Notes under the pieces: generated by a model | Databases searched by the model: none | What the model saw: only the letters and a program-made list of their open reading frames with translations | Told to the model about the DNA's origin: nothing | Part shown: positions 48,505-57,922 of the stretch, piece by piece | Position numbering within the stretch: position 1 is the stretch's first letter | Layout: the number at the start of each line of letters is the position of its first letter | Program-made: the position numbers and the translations under genes | Origin: CAZJWR01 sp964549765 | GTDB lineage: Bacteria; Zixibacteria; MSB-5A5; GN15; JAAZOE01 | DNA: 64,000 nucleotides | Direction of reading: 5' to 3' | Assembly: GCA_964549765.1 (NCBI GenBank) | Contig: CAZJWR010000004.1 | Coordinates: forward strand, 1-64,000

Positions 48505-49395
48505 TTATCTATTGCTGCCACTGCAGGACTCCTTGAGCTCCCAACGGTGTTTCGAATTCTCCACGACGTAATAGGTACTGTCATTGGCAAATGATTGCTG
48601 CAGATACCAATTGTCGGTATTCGTGAAGGTCGTGTCGCCGCTGCAAGTAAGCGTCAATGCTGCGTTATGCGTGATGTTACCGGATTCGGGGCAACCATCA
48701 AGCTCGAATACCGTAATCAGATTCATCTGGATATTGTTAATCTGATAGTTGTCATTGAGTTCGTAGCCGCAAAAGAGTTCCAAGGCGTCTTTGGTGAGCA
48801 CGGGATGTATATAAATATTCCCGGAGCCGGTTATCGCGACGTCTCCATATGCTGCAATGCTTCCGGGCGCGCCCGATATGCTGCCCCGGGATGTGTATTT
48901 GAAAACAGTATCACCCGCAATGGCTTTGTTCACAACGCCATATGTGACCACGGCAAACATGCCGCCGTTGATGCGGGTCAATAGAGCCGTATCAGGCCAT
49001 TGCACGGCCGTGTTGCCGTGCATGAATTGCAGCGAATCGATTTGATAACGGTAGAACAAGTCGGACGTCTCTTCTACCGCGTACCAGTAGTTGTTGTCGT
49101 TATTAAACCAGACCGTATCAGGTTGGAGGATACTCATCGGTTTTGCTGACGGAAGAGCCGCCATACTATCCAGCACACCCCATAGCCCGTTTATCATTGC
49201 CTCCAAATCCAGGGGGATACTATCCATAGCATCACTCAACGCCTGTCTGGCACCGACAAAGACCGGATCAAGCGTGTCCCCCATCGGCTTGGTGATACTG
49301 CTGGTGCTGGTCTTATTGTCATCGGAACACCCGGCAATGTAGACAAGCCCGGTCATGGCCGCAAGGACCACAATTGTCAATAAAATGCGTTTCAT
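48505..49395 (-). CDS. Hypothetical lipoprotein
   Basis: This 296-residue protein has a lipoprotein signal (LTIVVLAAMTGLVYIAG then Cys21-type lipobox YIAGC). A Thr/Ser-rich linker, a helical stretch (PVFVGARQALSDAMDSIPLD) and a beta-rich body follow. The body has tryptophans and paired cysteines (LFCGYEL, DGCPESG, LTCSGD) and ends SCSGSNR. AGGAGG precedes the ATG. No domain is recognised. It lies upstream of the tRNA copy and downstream of the beta-helix gene, on the same strand. Confidence 0.75.
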   Translation of the reverse strand: MKRILLTIVVLAAMTGLVYIAGCSDDNKTSTSSITKPMGDTLDPVFVGARQALSDAMDSIPLDLEAMINGLWGVLDSMAALPSAKPMSILQPDTVWFNNDNNYWYAVEETSDLFYRYQIDSLQFMHGNTAVQWPDTALLTRINGGMFAVVTYGVVNKAIAGDTVFKYTSRGSISGAPGSIAAYGDVAITGSGNIYIHPVLTKDALELFCGYELNDNYQINNIQMNLITVFELDGCPESGNITHNAALTLTCSGDTTFTNTDNWYLQQSFANDSTYYVVENSKHRWELKESCSGSNR

Positions 49396-49456
49396 GAAAC
49401 CTCCTCGGTTGATAGATTTTGTTCACTAATCGCTTTATTTCATCTCATGCATATCA

Positions 49457-50737
49457 TTATAGGTCGACTGATGTTCCGCCGTAGATGCCCAGATCCGACG
49501 GCGAACCGTCGTGGTTGGTGATTTCCTTGTAGCCGGCGCCGATGGCCGGAGAGCCGGGCCGGAAATGATAATCGCTGTCCCCGACGAACATCGGGTCGGC
49601 CGAAATATTGCCATCCTTGCCGATGATATCCGGCATGTCCTTGAAATTCCCGGCTTCGTTGTTCCAGATGAGATTATTGAAAAATCGCCAGCGCTTCAGA
49701 TCGCCGTAATTCCATACTCCGACGCAGGGGCAGACCCATTCTTTGCGCCAGCCGTTGTTGACGATGATGTTGTTGACAAAGCGCCCCGAACATTCCTGCG
49801 ACCACGGCGCCACACCGCAGTTGCCGTTGTGATCGACGACATTGTTGGTGGCGTCCATATACGATTCTCCGGTGGCAATGATCCCCCAGCCGAGGTTGTC
49901 GTGGACAAGATTGTTGTGGGCGATGACGGTCGAGGTGCCAAAGGAACCGATTCCTTTCCAATATTCCGATATGTCGTTGCGCAGGGCCATGCAATCGGCG
50001 TCCCAGGTGACGCCGATTCCGGCTCCTCTTCCCTGTTTGATGACACAATCGGTGATGACGGCCGTGGCGCCGCGATACAACGCCATGCCGTCCCATCCGT
50101 TGTTGATGATATCACAGTTGGAGATAAGAAGCTCGGCTCCCTCGCGCCCGAATACGCCGCCGATGCCAACGACAACCGAGTCGCGACGGTGAGTATTGCC
50201 AGCCAGGGCGCAGTCATTGATATACACCCAGCTGGTTCGCACGACGACGGCGGCATCGGTGGCGTTGCCGTCGAGATCGCGCACGCCCCCGGTGATCATG
50301 AGGCGCATCAGGTGTGACCGACGGGAATTTTCGAAATAAACGCCGTAACCCGCACCGGTGACCAGGATCGTCGAATCCTTCCCGGCGCCGATAATGACGA
50401 CTGACTTGTTCCTGATATCGAATCCGGTCGACGCCCTCACTTCGGTCTTCTGGTCGAGGCAATTGCCGCAAAGGGAATCGATATATTCCTCCGGTGGAGC
50501 CTGGTATATGCCTGCCTGCAGAATCAGCGTATCGCCGTCGTCGCACAAATCGATAGCATCCTGGAGGGTCGAGCGCATACCCGCCACGGTATCGATAACA
50601 TAGGCGGTCGTATCCGGCGTCCACGCCCGGTCGGGATCGATAATCCGGGAGTGCTTATCTCCCGGCAGGCCGCTGCACGACACTATGTACAGGACCACTG
50701 CCGTCACGGTGAGACTCAAAACCATTATGGCGCGCAT
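49457..50737 (-). CDS. Right-handed parallel beta-helix lipoprotein
   Basis: The start at 50737 (MRAIMVLSL) is chosen because AAGGG lies 7 nt before it; the frame extends 13 codons more without support. The signal ends in the lipobox YIVSC. The body has about nine PbH1 repeats with N.I..N.W.G pattern (ISNCDIINNGWDGMALYRGA, IAHNNLVHDNLGWGIIATGE), as in pectate-lyase-like proteins. It ends with the common SPAIGAGYKE ... DLGIYGG motif. The protein is about 426 residues. It may bind or cut polysaccharide; no catalytic residues can be named. Confidence 0.85.
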   Translation of the reverse strand: MRAIMVLSLTVTAVVLYIVSCSGLPGDKHSRIIDPDRAWTPDTTAYVIDTVAGMRSTLQDAIDLCDDGDTLILQAGIYQAPPEEYIDSLCGNCLDQKTEVRASTGFDIRNKSVVIIGAGKDSTILVTGAGYGVYFENSRRSHLMRLMITGGVRDLDGNATDAAVVVRTSWVYINDCALAGNTHRRDSVVVGIGGVFGREGAELLISNCDIINNGWDGMALYRGATAVITDCVIKQGRGAGIGVTWDADCMALRNDISEYWKGIGSFGTSTVIAHNNLVHDNLGWGIIATGESYMDATNNVVDHNGNCGVAPWSQECSGRFVNNIIVNNGWRKEWVCPCVGVWNYGDLKRWRFFNNLIWNNEAGNFKDMPDIIGKDGNISADPMFVGDSDYHFRPGSPAIGAGYKEITNHDGSPSDLGIYGGTSVDL

Positions 50738-50824
50738 GACATTTCCCTTCATATAGGAATTACTTGCCTCAATCACACGAATTCAACTATAAAATCCTGC
50801 GGATTCCGAGAGTTCAGGAGAGAT

Positions 50825-52027
50825 TTACGCCGTCGTGCGGAGTCTTCTGATCAGCATTATCGCCGACGCGACTCCCGATACGAGGACCAATGCTCCCAAT
50901 ATCAACAGAGCCGCTGGAAAATCATGTCGATCGGCTATCCAGCCGATAATCGGCGCGACGACAATATAGACGAGCGACATGCCGAAACCGGACATGGATA
51001 GCAGGGTGGCGCGGGCCGACGTCTCCGCCTCGTGGTTGATAATCTGGTACATCTGTGGCCGCAACGATCCCCAGACGAACTGGTAGAGAACCGCCAAGGC
51101 AACACCGAGCACATTTTGCATCAGGCCAAGATAAATGATGACGCCGCCGGTGATGAGCGGAAGCAGCATGAAATAAGCGCGCAGGCCAATTGCATTGCCG
51201 ATGCGATCCGAATAATTCGAGGATACTGCGGCGCACATGAGCCAGATGAAATAAATGACGCCGAAATATTCGAGACCGATTCCGGTCCGTTCCAAATAGG
51301 GCTGTGAAAATTTATGCATGACCAGCAGCAGCCCGAATATCAGCGATGAATAGATGATGATCGACCGGATCATGCCGTTTTGCCTCACGGCGCGAAGCGC
51401 GTCTTTCAGCAGACTCAGCGGCATCCCATCGTATGCTTCCCGCCGAGGAGGCTCAACGCATATGGCCATGACGAAAAAGGCCAATACTGAAGCCAGCCCC
51501 GAGAGAATATAGGGTAGTGCCAGGCTCTTCGCGGCCAGGAGCCCGCCCAGCAGACCACCCGCGCCCCATCCGATGAGGTTGAACATATACGCCCGGCCTT
51601 CGATGCGGCGGAATTCCTTTTCGCGTCCGGCGGCCACGAGTGAATCATAGAGAAAGGCGGCATCCGAGCCGGATAGAAAAGCCAGGGCCGTGCCATGCAG
51701 CGCCATGGCGACAATATACCAGGCGATGCCGCCGCCGAAAGCGATCAGGAGAAACCCGGCTGCCTGCATCAACGCCCCCAAAAGCAGGACCGGCTTGCGT
51801 CCCCAGCGGTCGGCCAGGATACCGGACGGAATTTCGATCACCGTCTGGAGCAAATTGTCGACCGCGTACAAAAGCAGGAGAGTGCTGTAGGATAATCCCT
51901 GATGAAGAAAGAAGATGGCGTAGATTGGCAGCCAGAAGGCGACATTGACGAACAGGTGAAAGGCGTAATAACCGTTGATATTGTGGCCGGCCAGAAAAAT
52001 GTCCGACGCCTTCGCCTCGCCGTTCAC
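50825..52027 (-). CDS. MFS transporter
   Basis: This 400-residue permease has 12 likely helices. The MFS signature is GILADRWGRKPVLLLGALMQ, between helices 2 and 3. The start is GTG 52027, which overlaps the sprT-like stop (GTGA) and so is translationally coupled; an upstream frame within the other gene is not used. Charged loops and a substrate path are not specific enough to name the cargo. It resembles the sugar/drug efflux type of MFS. Confidence 0.85.
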   Translation of the reverse strand: MNGEAKASDIFLAGHNINGYYAFHLFVNVAFWLPIYAIFFLHQGLSYSTLLLLYAVDNLLQTVIEIPSGILADRWGRKPVLLLGALMQAAGFLLIAFGGGIAWYIVAMALHGTALAFLSGSDAAFLYDSLVAAGREKEFRRIEGRAYMFNLIGWGAGGLLGGLLAAKSLALPYILSGLASVLAFFVMAICVEPPRREAYDGMPLSLLKDALRAVRQNGMIRSIIIYSSLIFGLLLVMHKFSQPYLERTGIGLEYFGVIYFIWLMCAAVSSNYSDRIGNAIGLRAYFMLLPLITGGVIIYLGLMQNVLGVALAVLYQFVWGSLRPQMYQIINHEAETSARATLLSMSGFGMSLVYIVVAPIIGWIADRHDFPAALLILGALVLVSGVASAIMLIRRLRTTA

Positions 52028-52656
52028 CGGTCGTCGTCCGGCTTGAGGCGTTTTTTGATGACCAATTTGAACCGGGGGTCGAATTTGCCCTTGGAGCAGC
52101 GCCCGCACGAGGCCATGCGCAGCCGCTTCTGGCGCGGATATTCGGTGAAGCAATTCGGGCAGATATAGATATATCGCGGCGGTTTACGCAGAGCGGGATG
52201 TTCGTTGGCGCGGAGAGAGGCGCCAATGCGGCGCGCCATTTTCTTGAAGGCGGCGTCGTGCCGGAAATGGAGGACATGGATCATTTCGTGCTTGAGGGTA
52301 TCATAGACTTCGTCCGGAAAATACATATGATATTTTACCGAAATGCGGATTTCCTTGCGGTCGGGGAAATACCCACCGGCGATCAGCATGCGTTTCGAAT
52401 ACCGTATCCTTATATGGGGGAGTTCGCCGTCGAAATATTCACGGTTGTATATATCGAACATCCGCCGCAGTTCCTCGACGTTGGGCAGATCGCCCCTCGT
52501 CGCAAACTCCTTCGAGTCTTCGAACAGGTCATAATTCTGGGTGGCGATCGCGGCCTTATGTGTCGATTTCTTTTTCATTATATCCGGCAGTACAAACACG
52601 CGATGCTCTTCTGCGGTATCAAAATATCGGCGGCAATATTCCGACGCGCCGGGCAC
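52024..52656 (-). CDS. SprT-like zinc metalloprotease
   Basis: This 210-residue protein has the SprT/Spartan layout: LRRMFDIYNREYFDGELP, the zinc site HEMIHVLH (H123, E124, H127), then a C-terminal zinc ribbon with CPNC and CGRC. The start is either GTG 52656, 3 nt after the upstream stop with AGGGG before it, or ATG 52578 (MKKKST). Spartan proteins cut DNA-protein crosslinks, but bacterial SprT roles are unclear. It is the middle gene of an operon with the haem lipoprotein and the MFS gene. Confidence 0.86.
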   Translation of the reverse strand: MPGASEYCRRYFDTAEEHRVFVLPDIMKKKSTHKAAIATQNYDLFEDSKEFATRGDLPNVEELRRMFDIYNREYFDGELPHIRIRYSKRMLIAGGYFPDRKEIRISVKYHMYFPDEVYDTLKHEMIHVLHFRHDAAFKKMARRIGASLRANEHPALRKPPRYIYICPNCFTEYPRQKRLRMASCGRCSKGKFDPRFKLVIKKRLKPDDDR

Positions 52657-52659
52657 GCG

Positions 52660-53289
52660 TCAACGCCCCTGTTCGCTGAGGATGGCGGTGACCGTTTCTT
52701 TTGCCCGAGGGTATTCCACAATCACTGAAAACGCGCCCCGGCTGTCCCCAACGTTGTATCCCACGGCGCGGTCATGGGGATAATTTTCGGCCAGCGCTTT
52801 CTTGAGCGGTGCGGAGAATTTCTTCGGGTCGCCGTGGCACGTCATACAAAGCTGCCCAACCTTGATTTCCTTCATATAGCGAAGTATCCTGACGCCGCCG
52901 CTGTCGAAAACGACTTTGGAGTAGGATTCCGGCTCGGGCGAATTATCGAGGTGAAACCGCTCCAGCGCCTCGACTTCGAAACTATCCGGGGCGTATTGGG
53001 GATTACGCTGCCGGAGCGAGACGCGCCGTATGTCGATACCTGGAAGACTCGAAAAACTGTCGGCGATCACCGGCGCTTCCACATCGCAGACGGAGATCGC
53101 CTTGGCCGGGCCGCCCTCAGCCAACGCGGCCGTCAATTCCTGTTTCAATGTCGCTTGAAAATCGTTGATGATTTGATCGCACGCGGCCAGTATTTCGGTT
53201 TTGTCGAACCCGTCGGCCGGTTCCGCTTTCCTTTCGACGCATCCGCAGACCAGAACCGCTGTCATGAATATTATTACGAACCGCTTCAT
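52660..53289 (-). CDS. Tll0287-like (DUF3365) haem lipoprotein
   Basis: This 209-residue protein has a lipoprotein signal (FMTAVLVCG then Cys17). A PAS-like Tll0287 domain follows, with VCDVEAPVIADSFS and SLRQRNPQYAPDSFE. The c-type haem motif is CMTCH at 148-152. GGAGG lies 6 nt before the ATG. Proteins of this type are thought to sense redox or gas, or to carry electrons. It heads the operon with sprT-like and MFS genes; the link in function is not clear. Confidence 0.87.
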   Translation of the reverse strand: MKRFVIIFMTAVLVCGCVERKAEPADGFDKTEILAACDQIINDFQATLKQELTAALAEGGPAKAISVCDVEAPVIADSFSSLPGIDIRRVSLRQRNPQYAPDSFEVEALERFHLDNSPEPESYSKVVFDSGGVRILRYMKEIKVGQLCMTCHGDPKKFSAPLKKALAENYPHDRAVGYNVGDSRGAFSVIVEYPRAKETVTAILSEQGR

Positions 53290-53516
53290 CTCCGTCCTCC
53301 GTTCGCTCGTAGGGTATTCCCATAGACGGCAAAAAGCAAGTGTTAAGTTGCATATGTGAAGCGGGCAATTACGTTGACACTGTCAGCCGATTGGAATATA
53401 TTGACTTTTCGAAAATCGAACCGGCTGTCTTGGCAACGTTTGAACTTATTGTAAAACAATGCCTTCCGCCACGTGGCCGGAGGTCGGGACGGCGGCCGGC
53501 GGCGAGACAAATTATA

Positions 53517-54245
53517 ATGGCAGTATACTTCATATCGGATGCTCATCTCGGGTCGGATGACCGGGCGATCGAGGACGTCAAGCTCGGCAGACTCTTCCGT
53601 TTCCTTGATATGGTAAGATCGGACGGGGATAAGCTATACATCCTCGGCGATTTGTTCGATTTCTGGTTCGAGTATAAGCACGCCATCCCCAAACAGCATC
53701 TTCAGGTTGTATTTAAATTGGCCGGCCTTATAGAACAGGGCATCTCGATTCATTATATCACCGGAAATCATGACTTTTGGCTCGGAGATTTTCTGTCCCG
53801 GGAACTGGGAATCTCCGTCCACCGCGACAGCCTGGCGGTCACCGAGGACGGCCTGCGAATATTTCTGATACACGGCGACGGCCTATCCCCCGGCGATTGG
53901 AAATACCGCGCCTTTGTCCGCTTCCCGCTGCGAAACAAACTGGCGATTTTTCTCTATCGCCTCCTCCCCGTCGATTGGGGAATTCCGCTCGCCAAGGCGG
54001 TGTCGTCGCGATCCCGCAGCCATACATCCGGGCGGGAGACGGAATTTTTGCAGGATTATGAGGATTACGCCCGAGAGAAGCTGGACGAGGGATATGACGC
54101 GGTCATGATCGGCCATACCCACGAACCGGTTTTCCGCGAATTCGACAACGGAATTTATATCAACACGGGCGATTTCATCGATCATTTCAGCTATGGTAGG
54201 CTGTCGGAGGGCCGGCTGAGCCTTGAGTTTCTGAAAGCGGACTAA
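53517..54245 (+). CDS. lpxH: UDP-2,3-diacylglucosamine pyrophosphatase-like phosphoesterase
   Basis: LpxH cuts UDP-2,3-diacylglucosamine in lipid A synthesis at the inner membrane. This 242-residue protein starts at ATG 53517 (MAVYFISDAHLG); the longer frame upstream is not supported. Motifs are SDAHLGSDD, LGDLFDFWFEYK, ITGNHDFWLGD, FLIHGDGLSPGD and IGHTHEPVF. The DFWFEY and GNHDFW signatures are typical of LpxH rather than general phosphoesterases. Its presence supports an outer membrane with lipid A. Confidence 0.85.
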   Translation: MAVYFISDAHLGSDDRAIEDVKLGRLFRFLDMVRSDGDKLYILGDLFDFWFEYKHAIPKQHLQVVFKLAGLIEQGISIHYITGNHDFWLGDFLSRELGISVHRDSLAVTEDGLRIFLIHGDGLSPGDWKYRAFVRFPLRNKLAIFLYRLLPVDWGIPLAKAVSSRSRSHTSGRETEFLQDYEDYAREKLDEGYDAVMIGHTHEPVFREFDNGIYINTGDFIDHFSYGRLSEGRLSLEFLKAD

Positions 54246-54413
54246 GCTTACCGGCCGGCTATTTGTGTTGACGCACAAATCCAAAATCCTATATTGATAT
54301 CGGTACGATAATGAATCGGTGACGCCGATTTTCGGACGACTGGACAACAACTCATTTCAAGACGCTAACAACTTCGGGATTGGCGCCGCAATCATGCCGG
54401 GGAGATTCGGAAA

Positions 54414-56477
54414 ATGAATATTCCCAGAATTGGAATCGTTTTATGGGTGGTGGCGGCATTGCTCGGTCTATCAGTGGCTGCTCTCGCCGCGCCCGGTGAT
54501 TTGGAGTTTACCAAATCACCCGCTGTCGACGCTGAACTCAGTTTCGCCGGGGGCTGCTTCTGGAGCGGGACGCGAGATGTGGCGGTAAAAGGCGATTATG
54601 CCTATGTCGTTATGCATCACGGGCTGGCCACGTTCGACATTTCGAATCCCGCCCAGCCCGTCCGGGTCCATTTCACATATATCGAGTTCAACTGGTCATG
54701 GAATATCGATATCGCCGGGAATTTTGCCTATGTCGTCGACTACAATAATATGTATGTCATCAGCCTTTCATCGCCGGCGTCGCCGTATCTCTCAGATAAG
54801 CTGGACATTCCGGGAAGCGCCCGGGATATTGCCGTCAGCGGATCGTACGCGTACGTGACCCAGATGCAGGACGGGCTGCAGATCATTGATATTTCCAATC
54901 CGCACTCCCTGTCGCTGGCGGGCACCTACGACACTCCGGGGAACGCGAGGGGTGTCGTTGTCCTCGATACGCTCGTCTATATCGCCGATGGTAGCGGGGG
55001 GCTGCGCATAATCGATGCAGCCGATCCGTTCGCGCCTGCTCCTTTGGGATTTGTCGATACTATCGGCCGGCCGTACGACCTTGTCGTTCTCGATGGTCAC
55101 GCCTACATGGCATCCGACACCGGGGGCGTAAAAGTCATCGACGTATCCGATCCGGCCGCGCCGTCACTGGTGACGACCTATAAGGGCACGGTCGAGGCGG
55201 AGAACATCGTCGGCAGGGATTCGCTGATTTATGTCTCGGATTTTTCCCACGGTATCGATATCGTCAATATCGCCGAACCGGCGAATCCTCAATCGGTCGG
55301 CAGCCTGGGCGTGCTCGGCAGGGTCTGCGATGTGTCGGGATATCTGTCTCTGATCGATTACGACAGCAGCTTCATACTGGTCGACGTTTCCGATCCGCAA
55401 AACCCGTCTCTGGCCGGAGAATCGATAACACCGACGTTCGGAAACGAAATAGTCATCGACGGCGATTATGCCTACGGTATTTCAACCAGTTTGAACGTTA
55501 TCGATATATCCATTTACTATACACCGGTAGAAGTAGCAAGACTGGAAAATGTTCGAGGCAGCGCGCTGGCGAAGTTTGATACGCTGATTTATACGGTCGG
55601 CACCGATTCGACGTTCAATGTTATCAATGTGGCCGACCCGACCGATCCGCAGTTGGTGCAGACTCTTGCGCCGATCGGATATGCCTACGATATCGCCACT
55701 GACGGCCACTATGCCCATATCCCCACCTGGCAGGACGGTTTGGTCGTGGTGGACGTTTCCGATCCGTTGAATCCGGAGATTGTGGCGAACCATTTTGGAC
55801 TCGGTTATACCAATCATGTATTTCTTCAGGGTGACTATCTCTATATGGGCGGTCTGACCGTCGTTAACGTCGCCGATCCCTTCAATCCCTTTGTGGAAGG
55901 CTCGTACTGGGGCGGCGGCACGGCACCGGCGGATATTGCGGTGGTCGATACACTGGCGTACATCGCCGGCGGCGACAGTGAATTGATGATCGGCTTGCTG
56001 GAAATCGGGAGCGTTGCGGACCCGGCAAATCCGTATCATATCGGCGCAAACAGCATCTCCAATGAAGCTCTCGACGTGGCCGTAGCCGGCAGGAACGCCT
56101 TCGTGACGGATTATGCGTCCCTCCTGGCCTTCGATGTCTCCGATCCCGCTGCACCGCTTTATCTGGCCGGTCGTCCCGGGCCAGGATTCCTTGATGTGGC
56201 CGCGGACGGAAATCATGTTTATGTCGGTGGAAGATACGGCTTCCTCGTCTACACGCTGCGCAATTTCTGCGGCGATGCCAATAACGATGCGCAATATAAT
56301 ATCGGCGACGCCGTCTATCTCATCGGATATATCTTCAAGGGCGGCCCGGCCCCTGTGCCGGCCGAATGCGACGGAGACGCCAACGCCGACGGGCATGTCA
56401 ACATCGGTGACGCCGTACACACAATCAATTACGTCTTTAGAGGTGGACCACCTCCGCCCTTTACCTGCTGCGAATAG
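54414..56477 (+). CDS. Secreted LVIVD-repeat protein with dockerin-like module
   Basis: This 687-residue protein has a signal peptide (VVAALLGLSVAALAA). About eleven LVIVD-type blades of about 42 residues follow (SGSYAYVTQMQDGLQIIDIS, LDTLVYIADGSGGLRIIDAA), which make a beta-propeller. The last 70 residues are a dockerin-like pair ([20 protein letters not shown] and NIGDAVHTINYVFRGGPPPP) ending FTCCE. GGGGAG precedes the ATG by 7-8 nt. It is likely surface-bound. Ligand unknown. Confidence 0.87.
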   Translation: MNIPRIGIVLWVVAALLGLSVAALAAPGDLEFTKSPAVDAELSFAGGCFWSGTRDVAVKGDYAYVVMHHGLATFDISNPAQPVRVHFTYIEFNWSWNIDIAGNFAYVVDYNNMYVISLSSPASPYLSDKLDIPGSARDIAVSGSYAYVTQMQDGLQIIDISNPHSLSLAGTYDTPGNARGVVVLDTLVYIADGSGGLRIIDAADPFAPAPLGFVDTIGRPYDLVVLDGHAYMASDTGGVKVIDVSDPAAPSLVTTYKGTVEAENIVGRDSLIYVSDFSHGIDIVNIAEPANPQSVGSLGVLGRVCDVSGYLSLIDYDSSFILVDVSDPQNPSLAGESITPTFGNEIVIDGDYAYGISTSLNVIDISIYYTPVEVARLENVRGSALAKFDTLIYTVGTDSTFNVINVADPTDPQLVQTLAPIGYAYDIATDGHYAHIPTWQDGLVVVDVSDPLNPEIVANHFGLGYTNHVFLQGDYLYMGGLTVVNVADPFNPFVEGSYWGGGTAPADIAVVDTLAYIAGGDSELMIGLLEIGSVADPANPYHIGANSISNEALDVAVAGRNAFVTDYASLLAFDVSDPAAPLYLAGRPGPGFLDVAADGNHVYVGGRYGFLVYTLRNFCGDANNDAQYNIGDAVYLIGYIFKGGPAPVPAECDGDANADGHVNIGDAVHTINYVFRGGPPPPFTCCE

Positions 56478-56506
56478 CCGGCGCCGGGCATCCGCATAAA
56501 ATAATC

Positions 56507-56537
56507 CCGCCGGGGTGGGGGGAAACCACTCCGGCGG
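56507..56537 (-). terminator. Hairpin between the LVIVD gene and ftsZ
   Basis: A 12-bp stem with one mismatch and a 7-nt loop lies between the convergent genes. On the minus strand it is followed by GATTATTTTATG, so it could end the dcw transcript, but it is 110 bp beyond ftsZ. Confidence 0.45.
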
Positions 56538-56647
56538 ACCCTGTAAAAAGAATTAGAGGTTGATGTGAGACACCCTGCATCGAGGGTGCATCTATGTCGG
56601 GTGCAAAGCAGCCGCCTTCGCGACTGCTTCACGGTTGTTGTGCGCAG

Positions 56648-57898
56648 TTAGAATGAAAACCGCCGATGAGGCGGGATTTCGTCCTTTTTCTCATCGAACT
56701 CCTCTTCCAGCTCCTGCATCTGCTTGCGGATATACGTCGGCACTTCCAGTCGCCGTTCATCGGTATGCATCAGATCAGGTTCTGACGCGCCGGCATGGAC
56801 CAGCTCGCGTTTCCGGCCGCCATTGCCGTTGTTGCCCGGCGCCTTCTTGACGACCAGCGCGGGACGGACCTCGTTGCCGAATAAATCCGTTGTCGTCTCG
56901 CGGCGTTTCGGTTCCTCGACAACTCGTTCCTGCGACGTCCCGCTCCCGAAGCCGGTGGCGATAACCGTAACGCGGATGGTATCCTTGAGCTTTTCGTCGA
57001 TGACGGCGCCGACGATGATATTGGCGTCGGCCCCGGAGGCGTCATAAATTTTTCCGGTGGCGTCATTGACGTCGAAGAGCGTCATGTCCGGCCCGCCGGT
57101 GACATTGATCAACACACCCTTGGCGCCGGCGATGGAAACATTTTCGAGCAAGGGAGACGATATCGCGGCATGGGCCGCGGCCGCGGCTTTGTCCTCACCG
57201 GTGGCTTCGCCGGTTCCCATCAAGGCATCGCCCATTTCGAGCATGACCGTGCGGACGTCGGCGAAGTCGCAGTTAATCAGCCCGGCCACCGTGATGAGAT
57301 CGGATATACCCTTGGTCGCCTGATAAAGCACATCGTCGGCAATCCGGAAGGCATCCGTCAGGAGCGTCCCCTTGTCGGCAATCGCCAGCAACCGTTGATT
57401 GGGGATGGTGATCTGGGTGTCGACATGTTTGCGTAATTCATCGAGGCCCTCGTTGGCCCGCGACATACGCTTCTTGCCTTCGAAGTCGAACGGCTTGGTG
57501 ACAATGGCGACGGTCAGCGCGCCTTGTGATTTCGCCAGCTTGGCTACGGTCGGGGCCGCGCCGGTGCCGGTTCCGCCACCCATTCCCGCCGTCACGAAAA
57601 CCATATCGGCCCCGCTCAAACTCGCGGCTACCTCATCGGCATCCTCTTCAATGGCCTTTTTGCCGGCTTCGGGATTGGCGCCGGCGCCGAGCCCTTTGGT
57701 AATCCGTTTGCCGATCTGGATTTTTAACGCCGCTTTGTTGCGCTCAAGGACCTGGCAGTCGGTATTGAGCGCGATAAATTCCACGCCGGACAACCCGGCG
57801 TCGATCATACGATTGACCGCATTGCCTCCGGCGCCGCCGACACCGACGACTTTTAGCTTGGCCGGGTTCGACTGTTCGTCATCAAATTCAAACGGCAT
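56648..57898 (-). CDS. ftsZ: Cell division protein FtsZ
   Basis: FtsZ is the GTPase that forms the division ring. The nucleotide motif [10 protein letters not shown] lies at 107-116, after [14 protein letters not shown], and the T7-loop region is present ([11 protein letters not shown]). The 416 residues include a linker and the C-terminal peptide [10 protein letters not shown], which binds FtsA. Unusually, 23 more residues follow it ([20 protein letters not shown] and FSF). AAGGAGG precedes the ATG. It is the last gene of the dcw operon. Confidence 0.98.
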   Translation of the reverse strand: MPFEFDDEQSNPAKLKVVGVGGAGGNAVNRMIDAGLSGVEFIALNTDCQVLERNKAALKIQIGKRITKGLGAGANPEAGKKAIEEDADEVAASLSGADMVFVTAGMGGGTGTGAAPTVAKLAKSQGALTVAIVTKPFDFEGKKRMSRANEGLDELRKHVDTQITIPNQRLLAIADKGTLLTDAFRIADDVLYQATKGISDLITVAGLINCDFADVRTVMLEMGDALMGTGEATGEDKAAAAAHAAISSPLLENVSIAGAKGVLINVTGGPDMTLFDVNDATGKIYDASGADANIIVGAVIDEKLKDTIRVTVIATGFGSGTSQERVVEEPKRRETTTDLFGNEVRPALVVKKAPGNNGNGGRKRELVHAGASEPDLMHTDERRLEVPTYIRKQMQELEEEFDEKKDEIPPHRRFSF

Positions 57899-57922
57899 GG
57901 CATCCTCCTTAAGCGTCCTTAT

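Noticed and set aside
53340..53516. A 59-codon N-terminal extension of the LpxH-like protein
   Set aside because: LpxH proteins begin at the first metal motif, as MAVYFISDAHLG does here. The upstream part is unlike the family.
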